DNA from: RFSX01 sp965248155
Lineage (GTDB): Bacteria > Bacteroidota > Bacteroidia > Chitinophagales > Saprospiraceae
Direction of reading: 5' to 3'
Length of the DNA stretch: 64,000 nucleotides
Assembly: GCA_965248155.1 (NCBI GenBank)
Contig: CBDFIO010000002.1
Coordinates: forward strand, 1,922,001-1,986,000
The notes under the pieces are model-generated. The model was given only the letters and a program-made list of their open reading frames with translations, was not told where the DNA came from and did no database searches. The position numbers were made by a program, and so were the translations under genes. Numbering within the stretch: the stretch's first letter is position 1; each line of letters starts with the position of its first letter. Of the stretch, positions 17,670-28,584 are shown piece by piece.

Positions 17670-20072
17670 TTAGTTTCTCAAAGGCTTATTGGTCATTAAT
17701 ATATGTTGAATTCTATCCAAGGTTTTTTGATTACCTAAAAGATTTAAAAATGCTTCTCTTTCTATATCTAATAAATACTGTTCACTCACTTTTTGTTTAG
17801 ATGTTAAATCTCCGCCGCACATCACGTAAGCTATTTTCCGTGCAATCTCTACATCATAATCTGACATATATTCTCCAAGTCTAAATTCATTTATAGCAGT
17901 ATATAGGGCTGACAATCCAGTTCTTCCTAATACTTCGATATCGGTTCTTAGGGCGGGGGCAACATAGTTTACTGCTAATTCAAGAACTTTCGATTTTGCT
18001 AATGCAATATTTCGTTGTGTTTTTACACATACTTCTTCTTTCAGACGGTTGAGCAGATTATGATCGAATGCTTCCCAAGCCGAAGTTGCTACGGTGGCTG
18101 TAGCAATAGGTTTGAAATGTTCAATTAATGTTGGAATTTGAACATCTCCTTCGAAGTAACTGTCAGAAGCACGAAGCGCCATCTCCTTTGTTCCTCCACC
18201 TCCAGGAATTAACCCGGCGCCTACTTCGACAAGTCCGATATAAGATTCTGCGGCATAGATTCCTGCATCACAATGCATGGATATTTCACATCCTCCACCA
18301 AACACATATCCTTGAGTGGATACAACAACTGGCACTTTGGAAGTTCTCAAATACATGTTTAATTGCTGAAAATCATCAACCATTTTCGAAAGCGTATCAA
18401 ACTCCTTTTGCATGGCTATCATTCCGATATTCATGAGATTGGCACCAACCGTGAAATTCTTTGCATTATTGCCAATCACAACACCATTCCAATCTTCGTT
18501 TTCAGCTATTGAAACAGCTTCAAATAATGCTTTTCCGATACCTTCTCCAATGGCATTACTCTTTGAAGTGAACTCTACACACATTACGCCATCACCAATA
18601 TCATGAACAGTACATTCGCTATTTTTTATAATCGGAGCTTGAGAACGAATAGCATCCAAGATGATAAAACTTTCTGCGCTAGGAACGGTATGATAAGATT
18701 GTGAAGCAAGATTAAAATATTTTTTCTTTCCGTTTTCGTACTTATAGAATGAATTATGACCATCATTCAACATTTTCTTTACCCAATCTGCGATAGATTC
18801 ACCACATTCTTCTGCTATGGAAATGCCTTTTTCGATTCCGATATAATCCCAATATTCAAAAGGCCCATAGCTCCACATATATCCGGCACGCATGGCATCA
18901 TCTACGCTATAGAATTCATCAGAAATCTCGGGCACTCGATTTGAAGCGTATGCAAGTAATGCAGCAAAATATTCTTTGAGAAATTTGTTTTCTCTTTCAT
19001 CCCCATCTAATAAGTGTTGAAGTCTTTTATCAAAGAGTTCTATTTTTTTTGCAGAACCCACGGCTGCCAATCTGGGTTTTATCGCGTTTTCGTATTCGAG
19101 TGTTTTTAAGTTGAGTGCTTTGATTATTTTCTTTCCACTCTCGTCTTTTTCGTTTGTTTTTTCATAAAATCCCTTAGAAGTTTTATTTCCTAAGAATTTG
19201 TTTTCAACAAGAAATTGCATAAAAGCCGGAATGGGTTGATCTTTTATTGATTCAATAAATTCATCTCCGGTAACATTGGAAAGTACAAATTGACTCACTT
19301 TTTCACTTGTATCAATTCCAACAAGATCCTGTAGTCTGTATGTGGCAGTTTTTGGTCTTGCAATAAGAGGTCCTGTAATAGCATCTACCTCTTCTATTTT
19401 CATTCCATATTTGTCTGTTAATTGGAATATTTTCATTCCGGACATGATGCCTATTCTATTGGCAATAAATGCCGGAGTATCCTTACAAAGTACCGTTTCT
19501 TTTCCAAGATAGATATCTCCAAAATCCATGAAAAAATCTGTCACTTCTTGTGATGTGCCAGTATGGGGAATAATTTCAAGAAGCGGCATGTATCGTGGGG
19601 GATTAAAAAAATGGGTCCCGCAAAAATGCTTCTTGAAATCTTCTGATCTTCCTTCTGCCAACATGTTGATAGGTATACTGGAAGTATTTGAACTGATTAA
19701 TGAACCCTCTTTTCTATACTTTTCAACTTTTTCAAAAATGCTTTTCTTTATTTCAAGATTTTCTATTACGACTTCAATAATCCAATCTGCATCAGCTATT
19801 TTATCCATATCGTCATCAAAATTTCCAGTAGAAATTCGCGAAGCAAACTTCTTATTATAGAGAGGAGCGGGTTTGGACTTTATGGCTCTTTGAAGTGCTG
19901 AATTGACGATCTTGTTTCTAAGGTTTTTATCATTCTTTTCCTCAGCTTTTAGGTCAAACGGAACGATGTCTAGTAAGAGCACTTCCATTCCTATATTTGC
20001 CAAATGACATGCTATACCAGAACCCATAACACCTGAGCCAAGTACTGCAGCTTTTTGTAATCTGTATTTCAT
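17670..20072 (-). CDS. 3-hydroxyacyl-CoA dehydrogenase/enoyl-CoA hydratase fusion (FadN/FadB type)
   Basis: An 800-aa bifunctional beta-oxidation enzyme in the dehydrogenase-first order known from FadN. Residues 1-330 hold the NAD-binding domain with AVLGSGVMGSGIACHLANIG and the HAD signature (THFFNPPRYMPLLEI, DTPAFIANRIG). A second dehydrogenase C-terminal-like segment follows near 390-430. Residues 480-700 are a crotonase domain with oxyanion segments FTVGANLMN and TQGYVFGGGCEISMHCD. GLIPGGGGTKEMALR follows. It is the first gene of a minus-strand unit with fadA and the thioesterase, divergent from the acyl-CoA dehydrogenase at 20234. Confidence 0.93.
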   Translation of the reverse strand: MKYRLQKAAVLGSGVMGSGIACHLANIGMEVLLLDIVPFDLKAEEKNDKNLRNKIVNSALQRAIKSKPAPLYNKKFASRISTGNFDDDMDKIADADWIIEVVIENLEIKKSIFEKVEKYRKEGSLISSNTSSIPINMLAEGRSEDFKKHFCGTHFFNPPRYMPLLEIIPHTGTSQEVTDFFMDFGDIYLGKETVLCKDTPAFIANRIGIMSGMKIFQLTDKYGMKIEEVDAITGPLIARPKTATYRLQDLVGIDTSEKVSQFVLSNVTGDEFIESIKDQPIPAFMQFLVENKFLGNKTSKGFYEKTNEKDESGKKIIKALNLKTLEYENAIKPRLAAVGSAKKIELFDKRLQHLLDGDERENKFLKEYFAALLAYASNRVPEISDEFYSVDDAMRAGYMWSYGPFEYWDYIGIEKGISIAEECGESIADWVKKMLNDGHNSFYKYENGKKKYFNLASQSYHTVPSAESFIILDAIRSQAPIIKNSECTVHDIGDGVMCVEFTSKSNAIGEGIGKALFEAVSIAENEDWNGVVIGNNAKNFTVGANLMNIGMIAMQKEFDTLSKMVDDFQQLNMYLRTSKVPVVVSTQGYVFGGGCEISMHCDAGIYAAESYIGLVEVGAGLIPGGGGTKEMALRASDSYFEGDVQIPTLIEHFKPIATATVATSAWEAFDHNLLNRLKEEVCVKTQRNIALAKSKVLELAVNYVAPALRTDIEVLGRTGLSALYTAINEFRLGEYMSDYDVEIARKIAYVMCGGDLTSKQKVSEQYLLDIEREAFLNLLGNQKTLDRIQHILMTNKPLRN

Positions 20073-20108
20073 TCTATAAATTGAAAATTTTGGAAAAGTA
20101 AAGGTCAG

Positions 20109-20124
20109 ACTTTAATTTTAAAGT
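20109..20124. promoter_or_regulatory. 16-bp palindrome in the divergent fadN-like/ACAD spacer
   Basis: ACTTTAA-TT-TTAAAGT is a perfect 7-2-7 palindrome about 37 bp upstream of the fadN-like start. It lies between divergent beta-oxidation genes, where one regulator could control both. It is made mostly of A and T, so chance occurrence is possible. Confidence 0.27.
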
Positions 20125-20233
20125 TACTGGATTTACTTCGTATAAAAATTTAACTTAGAGTAAAGAAAATAAATTTCAATCAGACTCTTAAAGAATCGAT
20201 TGATTATTATTACGCAATAAAAATTTAATGTAC

Positions 20234-22045
20234 ATGGCCAGATATATGAGTATGGAGCTCTTGAGATTTGTTCTCAATGAATTGGTACAAGTTGAAGAAC
20301 TTTGTGATTTTCCTCGATACAAAGATTATGATAAAGAAAGCTTTGATATCCTTATAGACTCAACCAAATCCTATGCAGATCAAGTTATATTTCCAACATT
20401 TAGAGAGATGGACGATAATGCAGCTCGATTTGAAGATGGAAAGGTAATTGTTCACCCTATTGTTGGTCAAATAATGAAAGATGCCGGTGATAATGGAACA
20501 ATAGGTTCTACTTTCGATTATGATGATGGAGGAATGCAATTACCGCATACAATTGCCAATGCTGTTGCTCACATAGCTGAATGTGCCAATAATCATATCA
20601 CAGGATATTCGGGATTGACAACAGGTGCAGCAAATTTGATTGTTAGTTTCGGAAGTCAAGAATTGAAAGACACTTTCGTTCCAAAAATGATGAAAGGAGA
20701 ATGGGCAGGAACGATGTGTCTGACGGAACCTCAGGCTGGTAGTTCTCTTTCAGATATAACAAGTTCGGCAAGTCAAAATGATGACGGTTCTTATAATATT
20801 CGAGGACAGAAAATATTTATTTCTGGGGGAGACCATGAATATTGTGAAAACTTCGTCCACATGGTACTTGCAAGAATTGATGGAGCACCCGCTGGAACAA
20901 AAGGAATATCTTTATTTGTAGTTCCAAAGTTAAGGTCAGTTGATAATCAGGAATTTGAATCCAATGATGTAATAACTGCGGGAGATTTTCAAAAGATGGG
21001 ACAGAAAGGATACTGTACTACACATCTCGTATTTGGAGAAAACGATGATTGTAAGGGATGGTTGGTTGGATCTGAAAACAAAGGATTGAAATGTATGTTC
21101 CAAATGATGAACGGAGCAAGAATTGACGTAGGACTTACAGCAGCTTCAACGGCAACAGCAGCATATTATGCTTCATTGCAATATGCAAGTGAGCGACCTC
21201 AAGGTAGACGGATTCTAAAAGGAGGACAAAAGAACTCGAACGAAAATCCCATAGCTATTATTAATCATCCCGATGTAAGAAGAATGTTGCTTCTTCAAAA
21301 AGCCATTACAGAAGGATCTATTGCTCTTTTATTACAATCTTCTTATTATCATGATCTCTCTATTGCTGGTCCGGAAGAAAACCGGGAGAAGTATCATGAC
21401 TTGCTCGAATTGTTAACACCTATAGCCAAAACCTATCCTTCGGAGATGGGTAGAGTATCTATTAATAACGGCCTTCAAATATTAGGTGGATATGGATATT
21501 GCACTGAATTTCCCTTGGAACAATACTATCGAGATATTCGGATCATGGCCTTATATGAAGGAACAACAGGAATTCAATCTTTGGATTTATTAGGGAGGAA
21601 AGTTGTCATGAAAAACGGGGAGGCTATGCGACATTTTACAAAAGAAATAATTGATACTATAAATAATGCACGAACACATGAAGAGCTAAAGCCTTATGCT
21701 GAAGAGCTTAAAAATTCATCACTCTCTCTTCAAGATGTAATAATGCATTTATTACAATACGCAACTTCGGGGCAACACGAAAGATTTATTTCAGATGCCA
21801 GTGTTTTTATGGAAATGATGGGAACAATAGCAATAGCATGGCAATGGCTGAAAATGGCAGTTGTTTCGAAAAATGCAATTGTTACAAGCCAGATGAATCT
21901 TTCGGAAAGTTTTTATGAAAATAAAATCCATACAATGAAATTCTTTTTCAAATATGAATTGCCTAAAGTGAATGGATTTGTTGATACTTTAAAAAATCAG
22001 GACACGCTTACAATTGTAGAAGAGAATTTGGAAGTATTTTCCTAA
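20234..22045 (+). CDS. Long acyl-CoA dehydrogenase with C-terminal extension domain
   Basis: About 603 aa from the ATG at 20234 (MARYMSMELLRF), the start that best matches the family; an in-frame ATG at 20228 adds two residues. CLTEPQAGSSLSDITSSA and IRGQKIFISGGDHEY form the FAD/substrate region, and the catalytic glutamate is in ALYEGTTGIQSLDLLGRK. The roughly 130-residue C-terminal helical extension is that of the AidB/VLCAD-like bacterial group linked to long-chain substrates. It catalyses the first beta-oxidation step and would donate electrons to ETF, encoded at 46143-47869. Divergent from the hydroxyacyl-CoA dehydrogenase fusion. Confidence 0.91.
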   Translation: MARYMSMELLRFVLNELVQVEELCDFPRYKDYDKESFDILIDSTKSYADQVIFPTFREMDDNAARFEDGKVIVHPIVGQIMKDAGDNGTIGSTFDYDDGGMQLPHTIANAVAHIAECANNHITGYSGLTTGAANLIVSFGSQELKDTFVPKMMKGEWAGTMCLTEPQAGSSLSDITSSASQNDDGSYNIRGQKIFISGGDHEYCENFVHMVLARIDGAPAGTKGISLFVVPKLRSVDNQEFESNDVITAGDFQKMGQKGYCTTHLVFGENDDCKGWLVGSENKGLKCMFQMMNGARIDVGLTAASTATAAYYASLQYASERPQGRRILKGGQKNSNENPIAIINHPDVRRMLLLQKAITEGSIALLLQSSYYHDLSIAGPEENREKYHDLLELLTPIAKTYPSEMGRVSINNGLQILGGYGYCTEFPLEQYYRDIRIMALYEGTTGIQSLDLLGRKVVMKNGEAMRHFTKEIIDTINNARTHEELKPYAEELKNSSLSLQDVIMHLLQYATSGQHERFISDASVFMEMMGTIAIAWQWLKMAVVSKNAIVTSQMNLSESFYENKIHTMKFFFKYELPKVNGFVDTLKNQDTLTIVEENLEVFS

Positions 22046-22110
22046 TAATTTATTAAGATATAGAGATTGAAATATTACCTATTATTTTTATGCGCTTATA
22101 TGCGTGTTGA

Positions 22111-24699
22111 ATGAATCACTTAAAAATTATTTTTCTTTCTTCAATATTGATTTTGACAAATTCATTTTTGAAAAGTCAAAATCAAGAGTTTATCAACCTT
22201 GATACACTGACAATCGATTCTATTGTAGTTACAGATTTTCATACTGAAAGAAATTTTTTCGATTCTCCAAATGCAATTACCTTAATCACAGATCCTTTGA
22301 ACAAGTCGATTTCTGGTATATCAGGATTATTGTCAGGAGTACCTGGTGTTTTTATTGATGGGTCATTGGGAGAAGTATATACCCGCATTTATACAAGAGG
22401 TATTTCAGAATCGGCAGAAGATGATATAGGATGGTACTATCAATCTTTGCAGGAAGATGGATTACCGGTTTCTGCTATTCAATACAATTATTTTACACCT
22501 GATTTGTTCCAACGCACTGATTTGATGACTCAAAAGGTAGAGATTATTCGTGGTGGAAAATCAGGTATTCTAGTACAAAATGCACCAGGAGGGGCAATAA
22601 ATTTCATAAGTAGTAACCCATCGTCAGTATCAAACAAAATCAAAACGACTTTCGGATTACTCGGGCAATCAAATCCGTATTATCGGCTTGATGGAGTGTA
22701 TTCATTCCCAACACAAGGAAAAAACTGGTCGATTTTATTAGCTGGTTTTTATCGGCATGATGAAGGGCATAGAAACACAGATTACCCATGGAATAGAGGT
22801 GGGCAATTACGGAGTAAATTTCAAAAGGTTTTTAAAAATGGTGTTTTTAATTTGACAGCCAAGTACCTTAATGATCACGTCAATAGATATACAGGCATGT
22901 CAGCTATGAATTGGAATAAGCCTGTAGCTTCCTTTGACCAGAACTTCAATTATACGGCTCTGATGTTACCTGAATTAAAGACAAATGTTCCAGGACCTGA
23001 AGCTTATAGTTTTAACTCTGCAAATGGCATTCATGTCAAAGAATCAGCTGTGCAAGCCAATATGAGCCTTGATCTGAATGTTTTTCGTCTTGATATATCA
23101 GGAAAAGTAAGTTCAAAATCAACGGACTGGAGTAGTTCTTTTGCCAATCAACCCTTAGGATTGGAAAGTTTTCTTCCTTACTTTTTGAGTGGAGCACAAT
23201 TTCCATTTGGGACAATAAAATTTACTGATGTAGAGACTCAGGAAACCCTTGCTGTTGTTAACAACTTTGGAGCTTTAAATGCTTTTCAGGGAGAAATTCC
23301 AAGCTTTGAATATTTGGAAGGAAGCCTTCCAAATGATGCATTAATGGGGATTGCACCATGGAAGAAGAAGGATTTTTTAGATGAGCAAATCTTGCAACTT
23401 GGGCTTTCAAGAGAATTTAATGCGCATAACTTTTATTTAGGAAGCTTTTATGGACATTCAGAATTGAAATATTTTACTTCAGCAAGTTTTGCCTTCGCCA
23501 CCTTTGAAGCCCAATCCAGATTATTAAAAACTACGCTCATCAATTCTGATGGTTCTGAATTGCTATTATCTGATGGCCAGGGGATGACAAATTATGGAGG
23601 GTTGTTTCATGAAAAGGGGGAAATGGACATCAATCAATTGGCTTTCTTTTTTAATGATAATATTGACCTTACAGAAAAAATAAATATCGATCTGGGATTG
23701 CGATATGAAAAAATTAATCATGATGGATACCTTAATATAGCCAGTCCAATAGACCTTTCCGGAGGACTGGATGGCAATATGAACACGGATTATGACAATG
23801 GAACAATCGTTTCAACTGGCGAGTCTCAAGAGATTGATTTCGTCTATGATTATTTATCATATTCAGTGGCATTTTCATACACATCGGTTAAAGGGCATAA
23901 AATATTATCAAGGTACAGCAGAACCAAGAAAGCACCTGAATTGAACATTTATATTCAAAATTTTTCCGGACTTCCAATTAATGATCCTGGTGAAGTACAA
24001 ACTATTTCTCAATTAGAGATTACTTATAGAGTTCATTCCCAAAATGCAAATGTTTCATTGACGGCATTCAGGAGTCAATTAGAGAATATAGCTCTCTCAG
24101 ATTTTTTGTTTGACCAGCAAAGCGGAGAGATATTTTATACACCCATACAATTAAATAATACAGTGACTGTAGGATTGGAAATGGAATGGAAAATTAATTT
24201 AAGCGATAAAATTTCTATGCAAGGCAGTCAGACTTGGCAAGATTCGGAAGCCAAAAAATATAGTATTTATGATAGCGCAGGATCCGCTGATATTTCAGAT
24301 GATATGACTCTGGATTATTCAGGGAACGATTTGCCTCATATTCCCATTCTGATGAGTAAAATAGGATTAGAAGTCGATTTAGATAAGTTTATAGCTTCTA
24401 TGAATTGGCAATACATGGGAGCTAGATATGGGAATATTGAAAACGCCTTTCGATTGAACCAATACAGTACTTTTGGATTGGCAGGAAACTATAAAATCAG
24501 TGAGTCTATTGAATTAGGATTGCAGATTACCAACATGTTCAATTCTTCGGGCCTTTTGAATTTTTTTGGACCTAATGAATTTGGGAGCAGTGCGAATCAG
24601 GCTACAGAATCTTATATTGTAAATAATCCCAATGCTTCTTTTGTTGTGTTTCCCATTTTACCAAGAGCAGTATATTTAAGTGCTAGCTTCGATTTCTAA
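22111..24699 (+). CDS. TonB-dependent outer-membrane receptor
   Basis: An 862-aa protein with a signal peptide (about 22 residues, ending SFLKSQ). A plug domain has SPNAITLITDP, the KVEIIRGGKSGILVQNAPGGAINFIS motif, and a 22-strand-type barrel ending in an aromatic residue (ASFDF). It lacks the carboxypeptidase-like N-terminal domain of SusC proteins and resembles FecA/siderophore-type receptors, so iron complexes or another small ligand are likely. The ligand is not identifiable. It stands 65 bp after the acyl-CoA dehydrogenase and converges on the cytochrome gene. Confidence 0.88.
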   Translation: MNHLKIIFLSSILILTNSFLKSQNQEFINLDTLTIDSIVVTDFHTERNFFDSPNAITLITDPLNKSISGISGLLSGVPGVFIDGSLGEVYTRIYTRGISESAEDDIGWYYQSLQEDGLPVSAIQYNYFTPDLFQRTDLMTQKVEIIRGGKSGILVQNAPGGAINFISSNPSSVSNKIKTTFGLLGQSNPYYRLDGVYSFPTQGKNWSILLAGFYRHDEGHRNTDYPWNRGGQLRSKFQKVFKNGVFNLTAKYLNDHVNRYTGMSAMNWNKPVASFDQNFNYTALMLPELKTNVPGPEAYSFNSANGIHVKESAVQANMSLDLNVFRLDISGKVSSKSTDWSSSFANQPLGLESFLPYFLSGAQFPFGTIKFTDVETQETLAVVNNFGALNAFQGEIPSFEYLEGSLPNDALMGIAPWKKKDFLDEQILQLGLSREFNAHNFYLGSFYGHSELKYFTSASFAFATFEAQSRLLKTTLINSDGSELLLSDGQGMTNYGGLFHEKGEMDINQLAFFFNDNIDLTEKINIDLGLRYEKINHDGYLNIASPIDLSGGLDGNMNTDYDNGTIVSTGESQEIDFVYDYLSYSVAFSYTSVKGHKILSRYSRTKKAPELNIYIQNFSGLPINDPGEVQTISQLEITYRVHSQNANVSLTAFRSQLENIALSDFLFDQQSGEIFYTPIQLNNTVTVGLEMEWKINLSDKISMQGSQTWQDSEAKKYSIYDSAGSADISDDMTLDYSGNDLPHIPILMSKIGLEVDLDKFIASMNWQYMGARYGNIENAFRLNQYSTFGLAGNYKISESIELGLQITNMFNSSGLLNFFGPNEFGSSANQATESYIVNNPNASFVVFPILPRAVYLSASFDF

Positions 24700-24723
24700 T
24701 TGAACAGGAAAATATGATTAAAC

Positions 24724-25236
24724 CTATTCTTCCAAGTTTAAAACATACCATTCAATGTCTTGTAAATTAAGATTGGGACGCCTTCCTAACTCTTTTGGTG
24801 CATAATGGGTAGATAGATAGTCCAGGATACGGACCTCACTTTCTCCAAGATCTTGTAATCCTTGAGTTGCCTGCATCCAGACGATCATTTGTTTCCATCC
24901 TTCACGAGTAGCTCTATTTTGAGTAATAAGTTTAGAAGAATGGCATGATGTACAGGCAGAGCGCACTAATTTAAAAGTATGATCATAAGCCATACCTGTG
25001 TTCACATGAATACCATTCTCAACTTTGTCAGCACTATCATCGTATTCAGCAATTCTCGTTTTATTAATGGCTTCCAGTTCTTCTTTTGTAAATAGGTCAT
25101 GTGTTTTGTTTGGGGCTACATCTACAGCAATGAAATAGATTAATAACAAAATGATGAGAATGAAAAAACTTATCAGGAGTCTGATAAGCGAGTTCAACAA
25201 ATTTGTCATATTATACTTTTCCGGCTTCATGCTCAT
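24724..25236 (-). CDS. Membrane-anchored monoheme cytochrome c, partner of the sulfite-oxidase-like enzyme
   Basis: The start is set at the ATG at 25236, which overlaps the TGA stop of the upstream oxidase gene in an ATGA junction, giving 170 aa. A longer frame to 25293 lies inside the oxidase gene. One transmembrane helix (near residues 14-35, LLISFFILIILLLIYFI) is followed by a periplasmic domain with a single CTSCH heme site. Coupling to the Mo enzyme mirrors sulfite dehydrogenases that pass electrons to a c-type cytochrome (SorAB, SoxCD). So it is probably the electron acceptor subunit feeding the respiratory chain. Confidence 0.84.
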   Translation of the reverse strand: MSMKPEKYNMTNLLNSLIRLLISFFILIILLLIYFIAVDVAPNKTHDLFTKEELEAINKTRIAEYDDSADKVENGIHVNTGMAYDHTFKLVRSACTSCHSSKLITQNRATREGWKQMIVWMQATQGLQDLGESEVRILDYLSTHYAPKELGRRPNLNLQDIEWYVLNLEE

Positions 25237-26468
25237 TGTACTTTCACTGCGATACGGTGACATGCATTGTTGAGATATCCCTTTGGATTCCAACCCGGCA
25301 AAATAATGGGTTGGGTATTACTTTCAGAATCTGTAGCCTTAGCCCATAATTCATAATATCCTTTTTCAGGAAACGTAAGCTCTCCATTAAATCTTTGCCA
25401 TGCATATCGATTTTGTCCTTTTCTCAATTCACAAGTTTGCCAGTTCATTCCAAAATCAATAGAGTATTCAACTTTCTTAATTTCATTTGCAGAAGTCCAT
25501 GCATGACCCCGGAAGGGAAGCTTTTGACCAAGATTTATCATTGCTCCAGTTTTAGGAAATGTGATTAAGGATTTAACAGGCATATTTTCGATAATACACA
25601 TGTCTTCATCAGAGACTTTGGCTCCGGGAGCAACAGCTTCACAAGGAGTTCTGTAGGATTGACCTCCCATCTTAGCTCCATCGTGAACTTTATTTCTCAC
25701 AAGTATATCAGTTAACCATTTGCCAGAACAAGAAGCGGGATATCCGCCGAAAATCAACCTTAAAGGGTATCCATTTAAGACTGGCATATCTTCTCCATTC
25801 ATTGACCATGCAATTAAGCTTTCATCCTCCATAGCCTTTTGTAGTGGCACTCCTCTTGAAATAGATCTTTTATCAGGATTGCCAGATAGATGTAAATCTG
25901 CTCCCAAATATCCGATATATACAGCATCAGATCTTACACCACAATCGATAAGAAGGTCTTTTAACTTGACTCCTGTCCAAGCTGCACATCCTATCGCGCC
26001 AGTACTCCATTGATTTCCTTTAGCGGGTGGATTAAATTCACTTCTTCCATTGCCCCCACACTCTAGGGTTAGGTTCAAAGTATGATGCTTGAATTTATCT
26101 TTCAAATCATCTAAAGAAAATGTTTTTTTGTTCTTGATAGATTCTCCAGAGATGCTTAATGTCCAATTTGACACACTGATATTACTTGGAGGAAGACCGT
26201 TGTTTCTTACAAAAAAGAGATTATTAGGCGTAAGCTCATCATCCAGAAGGTGGGCTGGGGTTTCAGCATTTATCGGACGATCATTAAGAACCCGTAATAA
26301 TTCACTTTTACCGGGAAGATTGGGTGGAATAACATACGTATCAAAATTAATTGGTAAGAGTCCATAGGGCAGGCTGTTGCCGTAGACAATTTTAGTTCCC
26401 ATTACTAAACTTATACTGGCGAGAAGAGACTTCTTAATAAATTTTCTTCTTTGAGTTGGTTTATACAT
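25233..26468 (-). CDS. Sulfite oxidase/SoxC-like molybdopterin enzyme
   Basis: A 411-aa Mo-cofactor oxidoreductase. The N terminus carries a Tat signal (QRRKFIKKSLLAS, residues 6-18). The Mo-binding cysteine is in LTLECGGNGRSEF (C137). GAIGCAAWTGVKLKDLL, GYPLRLIFGGYPASCSGKWLTDI and the C-terminal dimerisation domain (HAWTSANEIKKVEYSIDFGMNW) follow the sulfite oxidase family order. It would act in the periplasm, oxidising sulfite or a sulfane with the adjacent cytochrome c as acceptor. An IS1 element lies directly upstream and separates it from the rhodanese gene, so its original promoter may have been cut off. Confidence 0.9.
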   Translation of the reverse strand: MYKPTQRRKFIKKSLLASISLVMGTKIVYGNSLPYGLLPINFDTYVIPPNLPGKSELLRVLNDRPINAETPAHLLDDELTPNNLFFVRNNGLPPSNISVSNWTLSISGESIKNKKTFSLDDLKDKFKHHTLNLTLECGGNGRSEFNPPAKGNQWSTGAIGCAAWTGVKLKDLLIDCGVRSDAVYIGYLGADLHLSGNPDKRSISRGVPLQKAMEDESLIAWSMNGEDMPVLNGYPLRLIFGGYPASCSGKWLTDILVRNKVHDGAKMGGQSYRTPCEAVAPGAKVSDEDMCIIENMPVKSLITFPKTGAMINLGQKLPFRGHAWTSANEIKKVEYSIDFGMNWQTCELRKGQNRYAWQRFNGELTFPEKGYYELWAKATDSESNTQPIILPGWNPKGYLNNACHRIAVKVQ

Positions 26469-26531
26469 CTGCTCGTAATTATTAAAATATTTGATAGTGG
26501 TTTAAATAGGTTGAGTTTCTTATATTAGCAC

Positions 26532-26885
<354 letters not shown>

Positions 26886-27355
26886 TAATTTGGCAGTAAG
26901 TTTTCACTATACAGCAGAGGCAGATGAGTTTTGGTCTTATGTTGGCAGTAAGGCGAATCAAAGGTGGACTTGGTATGCGATGGATAAGCATTCCGGGATG
27001 ATTTTGGCTTGGGTTAATGGAAAGCGTACCGATGAGAGCTTTGAAAAACTTCTGGATCTTCTTAAAGACATTCCCATTGGTGACTATTATACGGATGATT
27101 GGGGAGCTTATAGTAGGTCATTGCCAAAAAGCTTACATACTATTGGGAAAGATTTGACTTGGAAAATAGAACGGAAAAACTTGAATTTTAGAACGCATAT
27201 CAAACGTCTTAATAGAAAAACCATTTGCTTTTCCAAAAATGAACAGATTCACGATAATGTCATTGGTATGTACATCGAAAAATACTATTATAAATCAGGA
27301 ACTTATGGAGATCATCAGCCTATTTGACCCAGCACCAAATATTTTTTGTCCCTTA

Positions 27356-28396
27356 TTAAGATTCCAAATCTAATTCTTCTATTTCTTTCAACAATCTATT
27401 ATACAAAATATTGAACTCTGTGGAGTCGGTTTTTTGCATAATTGGGATTGAACTATCAATTGAATGCCTATAACTCCATTCAATCCATGATCCATCATAA
27501 TTTTTCACATGTGGATATTTCAATACTTCTCTAAATACAAAAGAGGTATGAGAAGATCTTGACCCGGATTGACAATAGACAATTATTTTTTTATCGGGAC
27601 TGATACCTGCTTGCTCAAGATCATAATGTAAATCTTTCATCGATTTGATTCGATGGTCGCCGTTCAGATCTGTTAATTGTGACCAATTCAAATGGATAGC
27701 ATTAGGGATATGTCCGTTAATAAACGCTCCTTTTTTGAATCGATATAATTTGTTTTTTTGTACAAATGGTTCTCCAAAATATTCATGGAGCTCGCGGGTA
27801 TCAATAATAATTGAATTTGGATCATTCATGGCGGCTAGAACATCGTCAAAAGTTGCAAGACTTGACAGCTCGGATATTCTTTCTAATTGAAAATTAGAAG
27901 AATCAGGAAATGGGGCAGGAATATTACTAATAGGGAGATTATTTTCTTTCCAAAACTCCAGGCCACCATTCAGAATATAATAATTGTCAAATCCTGATAA
28001 TTCTAAGACCCATGCAAATCGGAAGGCATCTGCATTTCCTTTGTGATCATATAATATAAGTTTGGTATCATCTGGCACATTTATTTTTCTCAGCAAGTTC
28101 TGTAACTGTGAATGCGAGGGACGCATACCAGATATATTAGGGTTAGTATAATTGCCGTAATCAGGTCTCCAGATAGGGTAGGCATTTGGAATATGAGCTT
28201 TGTTGTATTCTTCTAATTTACTGACTTGGAGAATCCGTACATCCGCCTTTTCTTGAAGTATAAGAAATGAATCAATTGAAATAAGATGATTGGCTTGAAT
28301 GTCATTTTTATTGTCTGAAAATGTATGCTTTGAATTCTCAACATTACTGCAGGATAAATGGAGCCAAATAATAAATATGCCTAAGACGTACTTCAT
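27356..28396 (-). CDS. Two-domain rhodanese (sulfurtransferase) lipoprotein
   Basis: A 346-aa tandem rhodanese protein. The N terminus is a lipoprotein signal with lipobox LSC (C16). Domain 1 (about 45-155) has lost the active cysteine (LILYDHKGNADAF, Asp at 117). Domain 2 (about 180-320) keeps the loop YCQSGSRSS (C275). This inactive-then-active pattern is normal for thiosulfate:cyanide and 3-mercaptopyruvate sulfurtransferases. It lies upstream of the sulfite-oxidase and cytochrome genes in the same direction, with an IS1 between them. A sulfane-to-sulfite-to-sulfate chain at the cell envelope is therefore plausible. Confidence 0.9.
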   Translation of the reverse strand: MKYVLGIFIIWLHLSCSNVENSKHTFSDNKNDIQANHLISIDSFLILQEKADVRILQVSKLEEYNKAHIPNAYPIWRPDYGNYTNPNISGMRPSHSQLQNLLRKINVPDDTKLILYDHKGNADAFRFAWVLELSGFDNYYILNGGLEFWKENNLPISNIPAPFPDSSNFQLERISELSSLATFDDVLAAMNDPNSIIIDTRELHEYFGEPFVQKNKLYRFKKGAFINGHIPNAIHLNWSQLTDLNGDHRIKSMKDLHYDLEQAGISPDKKIIVYCQSGSRSSHTSFVFREVLKYPHVKNYDGSWIEWSYRHSIDSSIPIMQKTDSTEFNILYNRLLKEIEELDLES

Positions 28397-28584
28397 ATTA
28401 CTAAACCAATATAGAATTATTTGAAGGAGTCTTAGTTAACAAGCACAACTATTCACTCATCAAAATAGAAGTATTGTTTTATCTATCTAAACAACCAATA
28501 AGTTTTTAGCAAAATTGCAATAGTAATGTATCTATTAGAGATAAATTTATTGGATGTTTAATAATTCGGTTGAACCATATTTTT

